The notes under the pieces: model-generated
The model's input: only the letters and a program-made list of their open reading frames with translations
The model's database searches: none
What the model was told of the DNA's origin: nothing
Assembly (NCBI GenBank): GCA_021307315.1
Contig: JAJSPD010000027.1
Span: 124,001-188,000 of the forward strand
Length of the DNA stretch: 64,000 nucleotides
Reading direction: 5' to 3'
DNA from: Bisporella sp. PMI_857
Taxonomy: Eukaryota; Ascomycota; Leotiomycetes; Helotiales; Helotiaceae
Position numbers and translations under genes: made by a program
Part shown: positions 1 through 11,643 of the stretch, piece by piece
Position numbering within the stretch: the stretch's first letter is position 1
Layout: every line of letters starts with the position of its first letter

Positions 1-17
1 ATAACGGAAGAACAGTA

Positions 18-81
18 AAAATGACTACATAAAATAACTACATAAAATAACTACATAAAATAACTACATAAAATAACTATT
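18..81. repeat. 13-bp tandem repeat, about five copies
   Basis: Units of AAAATAACTACAT follow each other without gaps. The first unit carries one G and the last degenerates after AAAATAACTAT. It lies just beyond the 3' end of the FAD monooxygenase gene. No function is evident. Confidence 0.85.
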
Positions 82-152
82 CCACATAAAACAGAGTTTG
101 ATTGCTCAAATCAGCTTCTAATTGTATATTATATATCAAGCAATTTCTAGTC

Positions 153-1583
153 TTAAGCGTCTTCTCTCTCCGATTCGTCTACCGCCTTGCCTGCATCATA
201 TTCCCACATGGCCTTAGAAAGGACCGGGTCAGAAAAGGGGTTTGGAAATCCCTCCATGGGCTCATTTTGTAATAGTTGGATATCTCGGTTTCTCTGCGCA
301 TCACCGTCCTTCATAGCAAATATTTCCTTCATGGAAAGACTCCGGTGACTGAGATATTCGGTACGTGGCGCCCGAATCTTCTCATATTTCAATAAGATTT
401 CAGATATTTGCGTCTTGTTTGTGATGTTTGAGAAAAGTACTCCAAGCACAGCAGCATCCTCAAAAGCCTGAGCGGCTCCTTGACCACTATAGCGCATTAG
501 CTTTGAAAAATAGCGTGTTTTTATTTCATTCGAGATGCACTTACAGAAATGGAAGCATGGCATGAGCAGAATCCCCTAGCAAAGCAAACGTTCCTTCTTT
601 GCTCGTCCACTTGAGGCTTTTGCTACTCAACAGTAGTGTCCATTTAGCACATTGTTGAGCCATGCCCAGCAGTCTCTCGAACCTTGGGTCCCAGCCCGCA
701 AATGCCTTTCTGACTTCTTCAATGTCTGCTGGCTGCGGCCCATATTTCACCTGATCATCAATCGCATGGGCGCGTGTCAAAACAACATTTAAAAGCCCAT
801 CCTTTTTCAGTGAATATGTAATTGCATGTGCTTCGGGTCCAATCCAGAAGTTAATATTCGGGGGGTATACAAGGTCAATAAGCTGACTTTCTCGGAGTAC
901 ATCACTACATTTGACTGTAAAGCGGATAACTTCATCTCCACTGTCCTTTGGAGGATCATCAAATCCACGGAGTAAGCGCTGGCAAGCTGATCTTTCACCG
1001 TCAGCTCCCAGAATCACATCAGCCGTGTAAGTTTCTCCGTTAGTCAGTTCCAGCGAAGGAACAGCAAAGTCAATCTTGGAAACCTCCGAAGATAAATGAA
1101 TGGCGACTCCTAGACCTAGTGCCTTTTCATACAATATTTTGTGAAGGTCTGCGCGATGTATAACCATGTAAGCTGTTAAGTGAGAGATTTCTATGGAATC
1201 GTAGAGGTTCGTAGATGACAACACTTTACCGTCCCTATACGAGCGCATAATCGCAGCATGAGGCTTAAAAGCATGAGACTCAATGGCTTCAAGAAGACCC
1301 CAATTTGCTAAAACCTTAGATGCATTTGGTGGCACTTGGATGCCAGCTCCGATCTACGACGTACTGATCAGTATATTTAACACACAACGCTTGCCCAGCT
1401 TGCCGCGCAAGGCGGTTATCTCACCTCATGCACAACAGGCATCCTCTCAAGAACAGTGACATTGTGGCCGACAAGCCTCAGGGCTATTGCTGCAGACAAA
1501 CCGGCGAGACCGCCGCCAGCAATGACTATATGACACGGTGTAGCGCGTGTAGCGCCTTTATTTCTATCTGTGAGACTTTCCAT
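153..1583 (-). CDS. FAD-dependent monooxygenase (salicylate hydroxylase-like), 433 aa
   Basis: Three exons (1583-1425, 1353-545, 486-153) join in frame across introns of 71 and 58 nt and give 433 residues, a usual length for single-component aromatic hydroxylases. The N-terminus holds the Rossmann FAD motif IVIAGGGLAGLSAA at about residues 19-32, ending in a strand with acidic E near residue 46. The middle holds the DG-type motif GADGERSACQ. The C-terminal third holds the GD motif GDSAHAMLPF followed, across intron 2, by GQGAAQAFEDAAVLG, which contacts FAD and the pyrophosphate. The family (PF01494 type) uses NAD(P)H and O2 to hydroxylate, decarboxylatively hydroxylate or epoxidise aromatic and polyketide substrates in the cytosol. 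The second intron's acceptor (CTATAG, ending at 487) was chosen because the nearer AG gives a stop. Substrate cannot be read from sequence. The adjacent methyltransferases make an aromatic secondary metabolite plausible, which is inference. Confidence 0.88.
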
Positions 1584-2677
1584 AATTGTAGCTGCTCTCG
1601 AAAATTATGAATACGCTTCACAGGAGCTCTGATAGTTATTCCATAAGAGACGGTTACAGCTCAGTCCCGACGTGATTAGGCATGGCGCAGACAAACAAGG
1701 TTCATTGGCTGGAGCATTCTTAGTCAGGACATAGATGGGGCATTCACACCAGATCAGAGCTGAAGAGCCCCTTGCATTGTAAAACCCCACTTGAACTAGT
1801 AAGTACTATTGATAGTCACTTGGGTTTAGAGCAACAAGGACATGATGCCCTGTCTTAAGCCGATTCATATGCAATACGATCTATCAGAGACCTCTTGCAA
1901 GTTTTTGCGGGGACTGGCTACGCCAGATGCACAGTACATCCCTCGACCGCTTGGGTTATGTTGACCGTTGTATTACATGTGACTCCAGTGTTAACCAGAG
2001 AGCTAGCGATTCACAGAAACTCCAACCAATTACTAGCTATAGGCGCGTCCCATAACCATCCAGCCGTACGTGAAATTTTACAATTGTGGGGCTAAGACTT
2101 TAGTGGTTCGTTGCGGGAAATCGTGTAGCTGAGTAGGTCAAAGCCTCGGAATGCCCCTTTAATCAAATGATAAGAAGGCAGTATAGCTCAGTGCTGAGTA
2201 CGTGTGTAAGGATCATGGTGCTAACATGCTGACCGACAAAAGCAGCCTCCCATGGTAATGGAAATATTCTACATGCATAAATATTGAACGTAAATCTGGA
2301 ATGCAACTACGAAAGTAAGACAACGTTGTATAATAGTTGAGCATACAAGGATTTGTGTGGTGGGAAGTGTGGTGGGAATAGACTGTGGCGCGGTAACCAA
2401 TCATATATAAGGGCGGTCACTCTATCAATATGTCGTATTGATGCGCCAAGAGATCCGGGGGGGGGGGGGGGGGGGGGTGGGTTCTTGCCTTACTCCGTAA
2501 AAGAGGTATTTCCGTAGCGGAGTAAGCGGGTATGCTACATTGCTTAGAATAACCTTGCACCGCTATTTGTCAAATTGGTGTTTTCTGCTGCATAACTTGC
2601 GCCTCAAAAGCTACCTCTCCAACACATTCTCATTCTTCGATATTCTTCCCGAGTGCTGCAACCCGCCCAATTTAACG
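1584..2677. other. Intergenic region with poly-G tract and hairpin, divergent promoters
   Basis: This stretch separates the divergently read monooxygenase and methyltransferase 1, so both promoters should lie here. A TATA-like run (TCATATATAAG) starts at 2401, about 270 bases before the methyltransferase ATG. A 21-G homopolymer occupies 2457-2477. Directly after it, CTTACTCCG (about 2489) and CGGAGTAAG (about 2517) form inverted arms around an 18-19 base loop. I see no gene. Confidence 0.6.
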
Positions 2678-4122
2678 ATGGAAACATCTTCGACTCGTGA
2701 AATGGAAGAACTAATTGCCAGACTTCAAGTTCTCCAAAGGAATTTCCCCCAAAATGAAAGACTGCGCAAAGAGCTGTACAGTACTCTACAAGCTCTGTCC
2801 TATGCATTGGAAAGGCCAATAGACACCGTGAAGCGAATATCTTACTTGGTAATTGATGACGAGAACCCCTATTTAGTGCTTGAAACCTCATTGACGATGG
2901 AATAACACAGCCTATTCAATTAGCTTGCAGTAAAATAGCCATCGATTTACGAATTTTCGAGATTTTGAGCAGCAGGGAATCTCCTATAACCACCTTAGAA
3001 CTTGCTACCGAAACTAAGGCAGATCCTGTTCTTCTAAGTATTTCGGGATTCCATTTTCCTCTCTCTGCCAGTCTACTCTATGGCTTCGTGGACCCCTGCT
3101 TATATTTGAGATTTAGAGCGAATTTTGCAATATCTCGCCAGTGTGGGCATAGTCAACCGAAATGGTGATGACGCATTTTCCCCTTCAAACATTACTCGGA
3201 CCTTGAGCATACCAGGCTTCCAAGCTGGTATCAAGCATCAGTACGTAGGCTCATATTATCGTCGCCCGTGACTCCCGAACTGACACCACATCAACAGTTA
3301 TGAGGTACATCTTCCAGCATGGGCAGCCCTAGCAGGGTTTCTTGCCGAAATGTCGTATAAGAACCCCTCGGACGATAAGCATACTCCTTTTCAGCTAGCC
3401 CATCATACGAACCTGCCCGCGTACCAATGGGCCCTCGGCCAACCCCGTCTCTTTCAGGACTTTAATCATTGGATGGTGGCCCAACGTGCTGGAGAAAAAA
3501 CTTGGTTAGACGTTGTGCCCAAAGAGTACATCACTAAAGATCCCAACTCAAGCACTCCACTGTTTGTCGATATTGGGGGCGGGGTTGGCCACCAATGCGC
3601 AGCACTTTTAGCCGCCTTCCCGCAGATACGCCGCAAGGTGGTATTGCAGGACCTTGCGTATCCAATTGCGCATGCATTACCAACTCCAGGAGTAGAGACC
3701 ATGGTGCATAATTTCTGGGAAGATCAGCCTATCAAAGGTGACCCGCTGACTGGTTACCAATTGCTTTCCACATTGACCGAGTAACTGACCTTGACACAGA
3801 TGCGTCAATATACTACCTTCGTAATGTCCTTCACAATTATCCGGATAATAAATGCATAGAGCTACTGCAAAAGACCATGCAAGCGTCGAGGCCAGCGTCC
3901 ATCATTCTCATCGACGAGATTGTCTTGGCGAATGGGTCAGCCCACTGGCAAGCAGTGCAGCTAGACATCACAATGATGGCAAGTTTAGGAGCAATGGAGC
4001 GGTCGCATGCACAATGGGTGTCACTTCTCGACGCTGCTGGCTTGATAGTGGAAAATATTTTCTCGTATACAGAGGAAGCAGCAGAAAGTCTGATTGTTGC
4101 AGTGATGAAAGTAGCCGTTTAA
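2678..4122 (+). CDS. SAM-dependent O-methyltransferase 1, 394 aa
   Basis: Five exons (2678-2848, 2911-3037, 3117-3240, 3298-3737, 3800-4122) join in frame across introns of 62, 79, 57 and 62 nt to give 394 residues, normal for fungal class I-type O-methyltransferases with an N-terminal dimerisation domain. The N-terminal helical part reads PIQLACSKIAIDLRIFEIL at the exon 1/2 junction. The SAM-binding motif LFVDIGGGVGH sits in exon 4. The catalytic-base motif is YYLRNVLHNYPD; the family usually has LHDWPD, and the His is kept here. The C-terminal AQWVSLLDAAGL segment is also typical. The donor at 3738 was preferred to a GT 19 bases before the acceptor, because it restores the exact spacing of the sister enzyme. 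It transfers a methyl group from SAM to a phenolic or carboxylic oxygen. It is tail to tail with methyltransferase 2, with 263 bases between stops. The two are clearly diverged, so this is not a recent tandem copy. Confidence 0.87.
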
Positions 4123-4385
4123 ACCGGATGGATCTTTTGTTCGTACATGTGTAAACCGTTGCTTCTTCAAAATCAATCAACGCAACAATATAGGACACAA
4201 TTACTGCTTGTTTCTATAAAAATGCGAAAACCATTCATTGCCTTAAGACGAAAAATGTAACACAGAGTAGATAGTCATGCGATACTAGTATAATGAATGC
4301 GCAAAATTTTATTAATTGCACATTCTAAACACGATTCGACAATCCAAACGATCTCTAGCTAGCACCTCAAAGACTAACAAGCAGG

Positions 4386-5752
4386 TCATTCAGTTCTAAC
4401 AGCCTCAAAAAGCTTTGCAGAGGCCGTTAACTGCGTCTTTGGCGTCCACACTTTCACGACTTTTAACCCCGCAGCTTCTAGCAAACTGGTCCATTGCTTC
4501 TCTGTGCGCTCTAAGGAGGAAAATAGGGCTAGCATTGAGAAATCTACTTCAGCGTTGTACAAAGGAACGTTTTTCTCAGGTAGAAAGTTCTCGTTCAAAA
4601 GGAGCACCGAGTCCGTCGTCATGGCTTCACGAATATTCTTAAGGATTTCAATGGCCTGCGTGTCAGCCCAGTCGTGCAGCACGGTGCGTAGATAATATGC
4701 TTTCGCGCCTTTAACTGGCTGTGGCTCGAAGAAATTGTGTACAGTACGATCGATAGAGGAATTGAGTTCTTTAATCTCGTTGATAACGGGCGGTAGATCT
4801 TGAAGAATAAGCTTGCCAGGAAGATTGGGGAATTTAGTATGAAAAGCGGCTAAATCGTGTCCAAGTCCACCACCGATGTCAACAAGAAGTGGTGCGTTGG
4901 GATCACCGGAACCGAAGCGCTCTTCTGTTGGAAAGAATTCAAACCACTGTTCGCCACGCTCCAGACGGGTAAGAGCCATCATACGATTGAAAGCGCCTTG
5001 CTGCTCTGGAGTTTCCTCGAGCCATTCAAAGTATGTCCCTTTGTAACCTGAAGCGAATTGAAACGGTCCTGACTTGACATCCCCGGGATTTTTGAAGTCG
5101 CCGCGGTCTTTGAAGTATTCTGGGAGCTTGGTAAGAATCTGGGAATGGACTGCTCTATTTTTGAAGTCAGTATTTTTCTATTTGCGTAGTGATATTTAAT
5201 GAAAGTGTGCACTGACATATGGGTGATAACGTCAGTAAGGGGAGAGCCTGTGACAAAGAACCCAGTTTTGGGGGTTGGCGCGTAATGGCGAACACCAAGC
5301 TCTTTGGAGAAGCCCATTGCCGTAAGGAATCTCATGATACGAGCTAGTTATAGTCAGTTGAGAACCATGCTGGTATTTCTACACCTGTCCTTACTGATGA
5401 AAATCTCGTCGGAGTTCGTTTTCTGCGAAAGCTCCTGAGCTGTTATACCCTCCTCCGGAACGGCAATGAGAGTATTAAAAAGCCCCATCTCGACCGCGGT
5501 ACGGATTGCTGACTCTCGATGAATCTACAACATTGCATTTGTTAATGCGGTCTATCTTAATATGCAAAGAGAAACATAACAACTTACACCAAGAACAATC
5601 GAAAGAACAGTATCAAGAGGGGACTCAGAAGCCGCTTGCAGCCTTTTTGAGGCAGCTAGAAGCTGTTGACGGTCTGCATCAGAGGCAGGCCCACCCGGAC
5701 CAAGATTGGCGATAGTGGCATCGATGGAGTTGATAAGCTCAGAAACAGACAT
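4386..5752 (-). CDS. SAM-dependent O-methyltransferase 2, 396 aa
   Basis: Four exons (5752-5588, 5524-5395, 5343-5217, 5154-4386) join in frame across introns of 63, 51 and 62 nt, giving 396 residues. The start is the first ATG of exon 1 (MSVSELINSIDATIANL). The dimerisation region has IHRESAIRTAVEMGLFNTL, then the winged-helix part TRIMRFLTAMGF. The SAM motif is LLVDIGGGLGHDLAAF. The catalytic motif is YYLRTVLHDWAD with the expected His, and the end has KQWTSLLEAAGLKVVKVW. By family knowledge it methylates a hydroxyl group of an aromatic metabolite in the cytosol. Two different O-methyltransferases beside an FAD hydroxylase suggest successive hydroxylation and methylation steps on one scaffold (inference). 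No premature stop or frameshift is seen. Confidence 0.9.
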
Positions 5753-7182
5753 TTTGGCTGTAAGTCTGGAGTAGCAATATAAAGTTAGGAAGCAAAGCGA
5801 GGTTCTTTCTTATACACCCTGGAAGTGTAGAAAGACGATAAAAGTTCACAGATCAGAATTGGACACAAAAGGCTTATACCAACCAACATTTCAATATGAT
5901 TATCGCGAATCGTGCAGAGTCACATGATGAGAGCATATTTAATTCAGTACAAACGGAAGCAATATGTCATGCACTAGCTCAACGATCCGTAGGGGTTTGG
6001 GCTGCATATTGGGGTGCTGCGGTGCTGTGGCGCTATGTGCTGCTAATAACTTCCACGAATGGGTGGGTGCGAAGTCGCACACCGATTGTAATATTGCTTA
6101 GCTCGCCCGTGCCCTGGTTGGTTGTCAGGGTTATAGTTAGGTGTCAGAGCTTGGTTGTTGTTAGGGTTGGTGGTCAGCAATGTTGGTGACGATTAAACCC
6201 TGATTGCATATTTCGTAAGAGCCTTGCCAGTAAAAAGCGCCACTGTCGCCAAGGCTAGCTACGGGAATTTGGTATCGTCATAACAATCGTCCACTTGGCA
6301 TATTTCAAGCTTACCAATGGCATTGTCATGCCCTACTACCAATACGATCTTTCACCCGAAGCTTATTGTGGCAGACAACACAATTCCCCCGCGCATAGGT
6401 CAATTACGCCATAGTCAAGTAAAAAGCGCATAGCTATCGTGATAACCGACCGATCTCCAAAATTAAATCACAGATATGGTTTGAGAGGAAATAACTCTTG
6501 CTAAGGAATGCTACTTCGCCTGTTCGCTGCTAGGCATATTTAGACACAAAGCTTCCTCGGTGTTAGTGCACATAACCTTGATCATACTTTGGCCATACGT
6601 GGTATCCATGAGCTGTGCCTCATTATTGGCATCGCTTTCTCCTCTCTAGGTTTCCATTATAAGACTACAATTGTCCTCGCCTCATGTACACATAAATTAA
6701 ATAGTTTACAGATCTCTTGGAGGTGGCGGCTACGAAGTACCCCAGATTCGTGTGCTGACCAGCCTAAGCAGCACAAAGTCCTGAGGAAAAGGCAAAGAAA
6801 GTACCTGACCAACATAGCGATCTAGTAGAATGATGCCTTCGGTTGGCTTTTGACTAAGTATCTTTACAATTCAAGAAAGGTTGATATCGGTTAGTAGATA
6901 AGCCGTTTACAAAAGAGGAGCTGAATCCCTGTACTGCTACTAATCACGATTTGCTGCTCAACCTTGGTCTATGTATGTCAGAATGTCCTAAAATTATCAT
7001 TGAATGGCTTATCGTCTTCATGATCTTATCCGTCCGCTGACCACACCATAACCTCTCTTAAAATTAATTATATGCCATAATCGCCCATCTAGCTCGCCAG
7101 CTTCCAGATCGTTATTGCTGTTAAATTCAACCTTCTCTAATCTTCACATCTGCTCTCACAACGATTCCTCTAGGTGCCCATA
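5753..7182. other. Gene-free intergenic region
   Basis: About 1.4 kb between methyltransferase 2 and the rhodopsin-like gene. It holds AT-rich sequence and a G/T-rich stretch around 6095-6190 with repeated GGTTGTCAGGGTT/GTTAGGGTTGG-like words. No convincing coding frame, RNA gene or transposon ends were found. The promoters of the two flanking genes must lie here. Confidence 0.5.
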
Positions 7183-8495
7183 ATGAATCTCCCACCACCT
7201 CCGTCAGATGGGAATGTAGATCGAGGGGCCCAGCTCCTGGCTTGCATCTGGACACCAGTTCCAATCGCGGTCGTTCTAATGATACTAAGAGGATACGTTA
7301 GACTTAGAATAAATGGGATGGGGGCAGACGACTATCTGATGCTCATTGCCTTGGTAAGTATTCCATCAAGGTATCTAGGAAGGCAAGGATTGATAATGCT
7401 TGATAACTAGGTGATTTATATTGCAACTTTTGCTGTTGAAACTGTCAATATTCTCGGTGGCGGAACAAGACACATGTATTATGTTCTCTCGGAGCCCGGT
7501 AACATGATCTACCTTATCAAGTTGACCTGGATATCTCAACCGCTGGGTATCATGGCAAGCGCATTCGGGAAGTGCTCAGTTGCTTTTCTTATATCAAGAA
7601 TTATGGGCCCGAACAGTTTTTATCGAAAGTGGTTTTTGAATTTTAACACGATACTTTACATGTCCGCCAGTATTGTAGCCAGCATTATTGTGTTTTGTCA
7701 GTGTCGGCCAGCAGAAGCACTCTGGACTCAGGCCCCTGGCGCCAAATGCTGGGACCCGAACATAGTGAAGCACTTCGATCTTTTTCAATCTTGTAAGTGC
7801 TTTGCGCTCATAAACTTTGTACGAGAGTTAACATTGCATCGCATAGCATATGGAGCCGCACTAGACTTCTTCCTTGCCTTACTTCCAATATCTATCATCT
7901 GGAATTTGAGATTGAACCTTAAGAAGCGTTTGGCCACTTGCATTCTGTTAGGGCTTGGTATAATGTGAGTAATAATTCAGTTTTACGCTTTGCGGCGTGT
8001 AAGTAACACTTTTAGTGCTGGAATCTGTGCTTCTGTAAAGACAGCCGCATTGAACAGCCCAAAAACAGCCGCAGATTTTACGTGGTCAACATATGATATC
8101 TGGGTTTGGACCTCGTAAGTCCTTACTACACAAACGCCCCTCTTTCGGTGCTGATATATCACAGCTTGGAGCTTTCTTTAGTTATTATCTGTGGTTGCGT
8201 TCCAACCTTAAAACCACTTTGGGATCAAGTATACAAAGGGAAGACTATGGGCGGAAACACCGCTAAATACGGTGGTACAAGATCATATGCTTTGCGGTCA
8301 AACAGTTCAAATCGGCATGCGAATGGTCCATTTAAGCATCTTTCGTCCCATACCACAAACGTGACAGGTGGTCATCACGCATCGATGGACCATGAGATAT
8401 ATGGCGCCTCCAGGGATATTCAAGTACAGCAGGAAATATCTATCAGAAGTGAGGACGATGCCCACTTGTTGAAGCCTGGAAGCCGAAACACATAA
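7183..8495 (+). CDS. Fungal rhodopsin-like (Pth11-type) seven-helix membrane protein, 366 aa
   Basis: Five exons (7183-7353, 7411-7792, 7847-7964, 8016-8114, 8165-8495) join in frame across introns of 57, 54, 51 and 50 nt to give 366 residues. The start is the only ATG before the first helix. The order of conserved pieces is that of the fungal integral-membrane 'rhodopsin domain' family (PF20684): ADDYLML after helix 1, KLTWISQPLGIMASAFGKCS in the middle, CRPAEALW, then KCWDPNIVKHFDLFQS before helix 5, and LALLPISIIWNLRLNLKKR. The last exon gives VIICGCVPTLKPLWDQ and a hydrophilic, probably cytosolic tail of about 90 residues. Members sit in the plasma membrane or internal membranes and some act as surface sensors in plant pathogens. 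The ligand is unknown. Such genes often lie in or near metabolite clusters. Confidence 0.85.
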
Positions 8496-9418
8496 TTTCA
8501 AGTTGGCACAGATTGGTGATGTATTTAGAAAAATGATATTTGTTCAATACTTGTCATGTACGGAAACTACAAACTTAGTCACATAGTAGTCAACTTTTTC
8601 GGCCCGTGAGGCTAGTCACGTATGAACGCCAGTAAAATTAGACCCCAAGAAATGGAGCCAGGGTCCAACATAAAGCCAGGAGCAAAAGAATGGATAAGCG
8701 AGTTCACATCAGTGAGTACAAGACCTGATATTCAATACTTCAGAAAACGCCTTTGAGCCGGAAGAAAAATCTTTGTAGGAAACAAGCACCTAATGTCGAT
8801 GAATTGGATCGATGCATACTAGGGACTTCAATACGTTGTACTGCTACGTGGCGGACATGTCCAGAACCCTGGAACTGATTCTCCATCCAGTTTTCTTCTT
8901 CCCCAACGATTAGAAAGCGGAGCAATATTCCAATCAGAAGTATTCCCGTCTGACACACATCTAGTCTTTAGATCGTGGCTGTGCCGCAGATGGTAACCTG
9001 ACTTAATGTGACGCTCGTAGATTGCACACGAGTTGACAGGGAACAGGTATGCACAACCGCCCCAGTACAGTTCTGTGGCGCTACCTTTCGACAAAAATTC
9101 ATTAGTTCTGCTGTAATCTTTGCAGGATCGTCCCAACTTGTAACATATCAGGGGCATGTCCGTTTAGTCTGTTGCCAGGATCTGCACGGAGCTCATTGCC
9201 TTACTAGCTACCTAAAAGATTAATGCTGACATACATTTTGTGATTTCCTTAGGCCGGCGATGTTGGAGAGAGGCTGGTTTTATAAATGACGGCAAGATCC
9301 ATTCAAGGAAACAGGCTGTGGGTGCATCTTACTTCTCAAAGCAGCCTATCCTTACCTTATCTCACATTGAGAAAAGAGAACTGGTCCGCAGAGCTTCTAA
9401 CCTCAGTCTGGCCCAATC
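8496..9418. other. Gene-free region upstream of laccase
   Basis: This stretch holds the laccase promoter. Short open frames on both strands lack family resemblance, splice structure or a good start context. No repeat or RNA gene is recognised. Confidence 0.45.
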
Positions 9419-11643
9419 ATGTCATGGATTAATACCATCTTACAGGGCGCAGCAGTCCTTTCGGCGAACCTGAAGCAGAGTGAAACGAATGGTACGCTCT
9501 AACCTATACAATATCGTTCTTCAAGCAACCCTAATTCTTCCCACCAGGACTATCTCTTCTTGGCACGCTGAACTCCTCTCAATATGGGGCATTCTTGATG
9601 AATAATGTGCGTTGCTTTTTTTCTTCACCCAGTTGTGTTAAATCTTCTACTAGTCTTTCTAACTCGGAGAAAAAAAGCCTCTTCCACAAGGATTCCCGTG
9701 GGGAACACGTACCACCAGTAGTAATCCAAAAACCGACTGCCCTCTCACTGGTGTAACCAGGCGCTATGACTGGACTATCAAACGTGGCTATTTGGCCCCA
9801 GATGGTGTGAACAAAAGTATGGTACTAATCAACGGACAATTCCCAGGCCCGTTGATTGAGGCCAACTGGGGGGACACAATATCCGTGACTATACGCAATC
9901 GTCTAGATGCGCCAGAAGAAGGGACATCGATGCACTGGCATGGTTTTCTTCAATCTGATACACCTTGGTATGATGGTGTGCCGTCTGTTCAGCAGTGTCC
10001 CATTGCACCGGGCAAAGATTTCACGTACACTTTCAAAGCAGAAATGTATGGCACAAGCTGGTATCATACCCACTTAGGATCTCAGTATATGGATGGCCCA
10101 TTTGGCCCGATCACAATCTATGGCCCCACTCAAATTCCATATGACGTTGACCTAGGTCCTGTTATCTTAGTAAGTAACCCTATGGAGGTAATTGAAGAAG
10201 TTGATTTTCCTCCTCTACGATGTGTAAAATACAATAAGATACTAAGAATCACGCAGAATGACTGGTTCCATACCAATAGCAGTGATTTTATCAGAAAAGG
10301 GTTTTCGATTCCAGCGGTCATCACATTCCCAGATAACAACCTGATAAACGGTAAAATGGACTACGACTGCAGTCTTATAACCAATGGATCATACCCGGCA
10401 CAATGTACATCTAGCGCCGGCCTAGCAAAGTTCAAATTCATGCCAGGAAAAACCCATCGATTGCGCTTGATTAATGCTGGTTCCGCCGTGACCCAGAAGT
10501 TCACCATAGATGGCTATCGAATGACGGTGATTGCAAATGACTTCGTTCCAGTCAAACCATATACTACCAATGTTGTTACGTTAGGTGTGGGCCAACGAAC
10601 AGATATTCTTGTAAAAGCTACTGGAAAGGGTACCGATTCTGTTTGGATGCGTGCTGATATGGATACCGGATGCTTTCCTGGACCTACACAACCACATGCT
10701 CTGGCTGCAATCTACTATCCCGAAGCGAATCAAAATGCACGACCAACTACGAAAGCAACAGGTTGGGTCTCTGGCAATTGTGGCAATGTAAGCATACACT
10801 TCTTTGATTTCTGCTTCTAATATATGAATTATTTAAAAGGGATCTCACTAACGTATCTTTATGTGCTATAGGATGTTCTGTCTTCTACCGTCCCATTAGT
10901 ATCAGCAAAGCCGCCTTCTACTCCAGCCGTTACACAGAAGATAGATATGACACTCGGTTTCAATGAGACTGGCTCTCTGCTCTTCTTTATGAATGCAGAA
11001 AGCTTTCGGGCGAATTGGAAGTAATTTCCCTACTCTTCCCTTGGTCCATGCAAAATATGACTGAACGCTTTTCTAGCAACCCATTACTCCTGCTCGCTAA
11101 TCTTGGAAACACATCTTATCCCCAGCATCCGGAATGGAATACCTACAACTTTGGTAAAAATACCTCCATTCGTTTCATTGTTAATAACTACACACCTATA
11201 CCTCATGCTATGCACTTACATGCGCATAACTTCTGGATCCTTGCAGAAGGAACTGGGGTGTGGGACGGCAATATTACAAATCAGGACAACCCACAGCGAC
11301 GAGACACTCACTTGACAGGAATTGGCACTGCTACTATGCCGTACTATACGGTGGTCGAGTTTGAGACTGATAACCCAGGTGTTTGGCCCTTCCATTGTCA
11401 TCTTTCGGCACATAGCGCTGCCGGCATGTTGATAAATGTCATTGTAGGTTTCCCGCTCTTCTAGCTGTTTTCCTTTCAGATGCCATTTTGTTTTGCATAA
11501 CATATGACTAACTCATAATCATGTAGGAGCGACCAGATCTGATTCCGGATAAACAAATCCCATCGGTAATTGCTCAAACATGTCGTGATTGGGCGGCATG
11601 GTCGGGTACTCATGTGGTAGACCAGATTGATTCGGGTCTTTGA
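9419..11643 (+). CDS. Secreted laccase (multicopper oxidase), 595 aa
   Basis: Seven exons (9419-9491, 9548-9606, 9678-10169, 10257-10787, 10872-11020, 11077-11443, 11527-11643) join in frame and give 595 residues, the normal size of ascomycete laccases. All four copper-ligand blocks are present: MHWHGF near residues 129-134, WYHTHLGSQ near 173-179, HAMHLHAHNFW near 478-488 and the T1-copper block HCHLSAHSAAGM near 541-552. The residue after the T1 block is M-L, suggesting Met or Leu as the axial position. The protein ends in DSGL, the C-terminal plug of ascomycete laccases that is processed in mature enzymes. The N-terminal segment contains a hydrophobic run suited to secretion. The enzyme oxidises phenols with four-electron reduction of O2 in the extracellular space, acting in lignin, melanin or pigment chemistry. 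The third exon begins at PLPQGFPWGT. That acceptor follows a run of seven A, chosen because it alone gives the family junction. Confidence 0.93.

Noticed and set aside
2173..2215. Sequence resembling a tRNA D-arm (TAGCTCAGTGCTGAG)
   Set aside because: No matching acceptor stem, anticodon arm or TTCRA loop follows.
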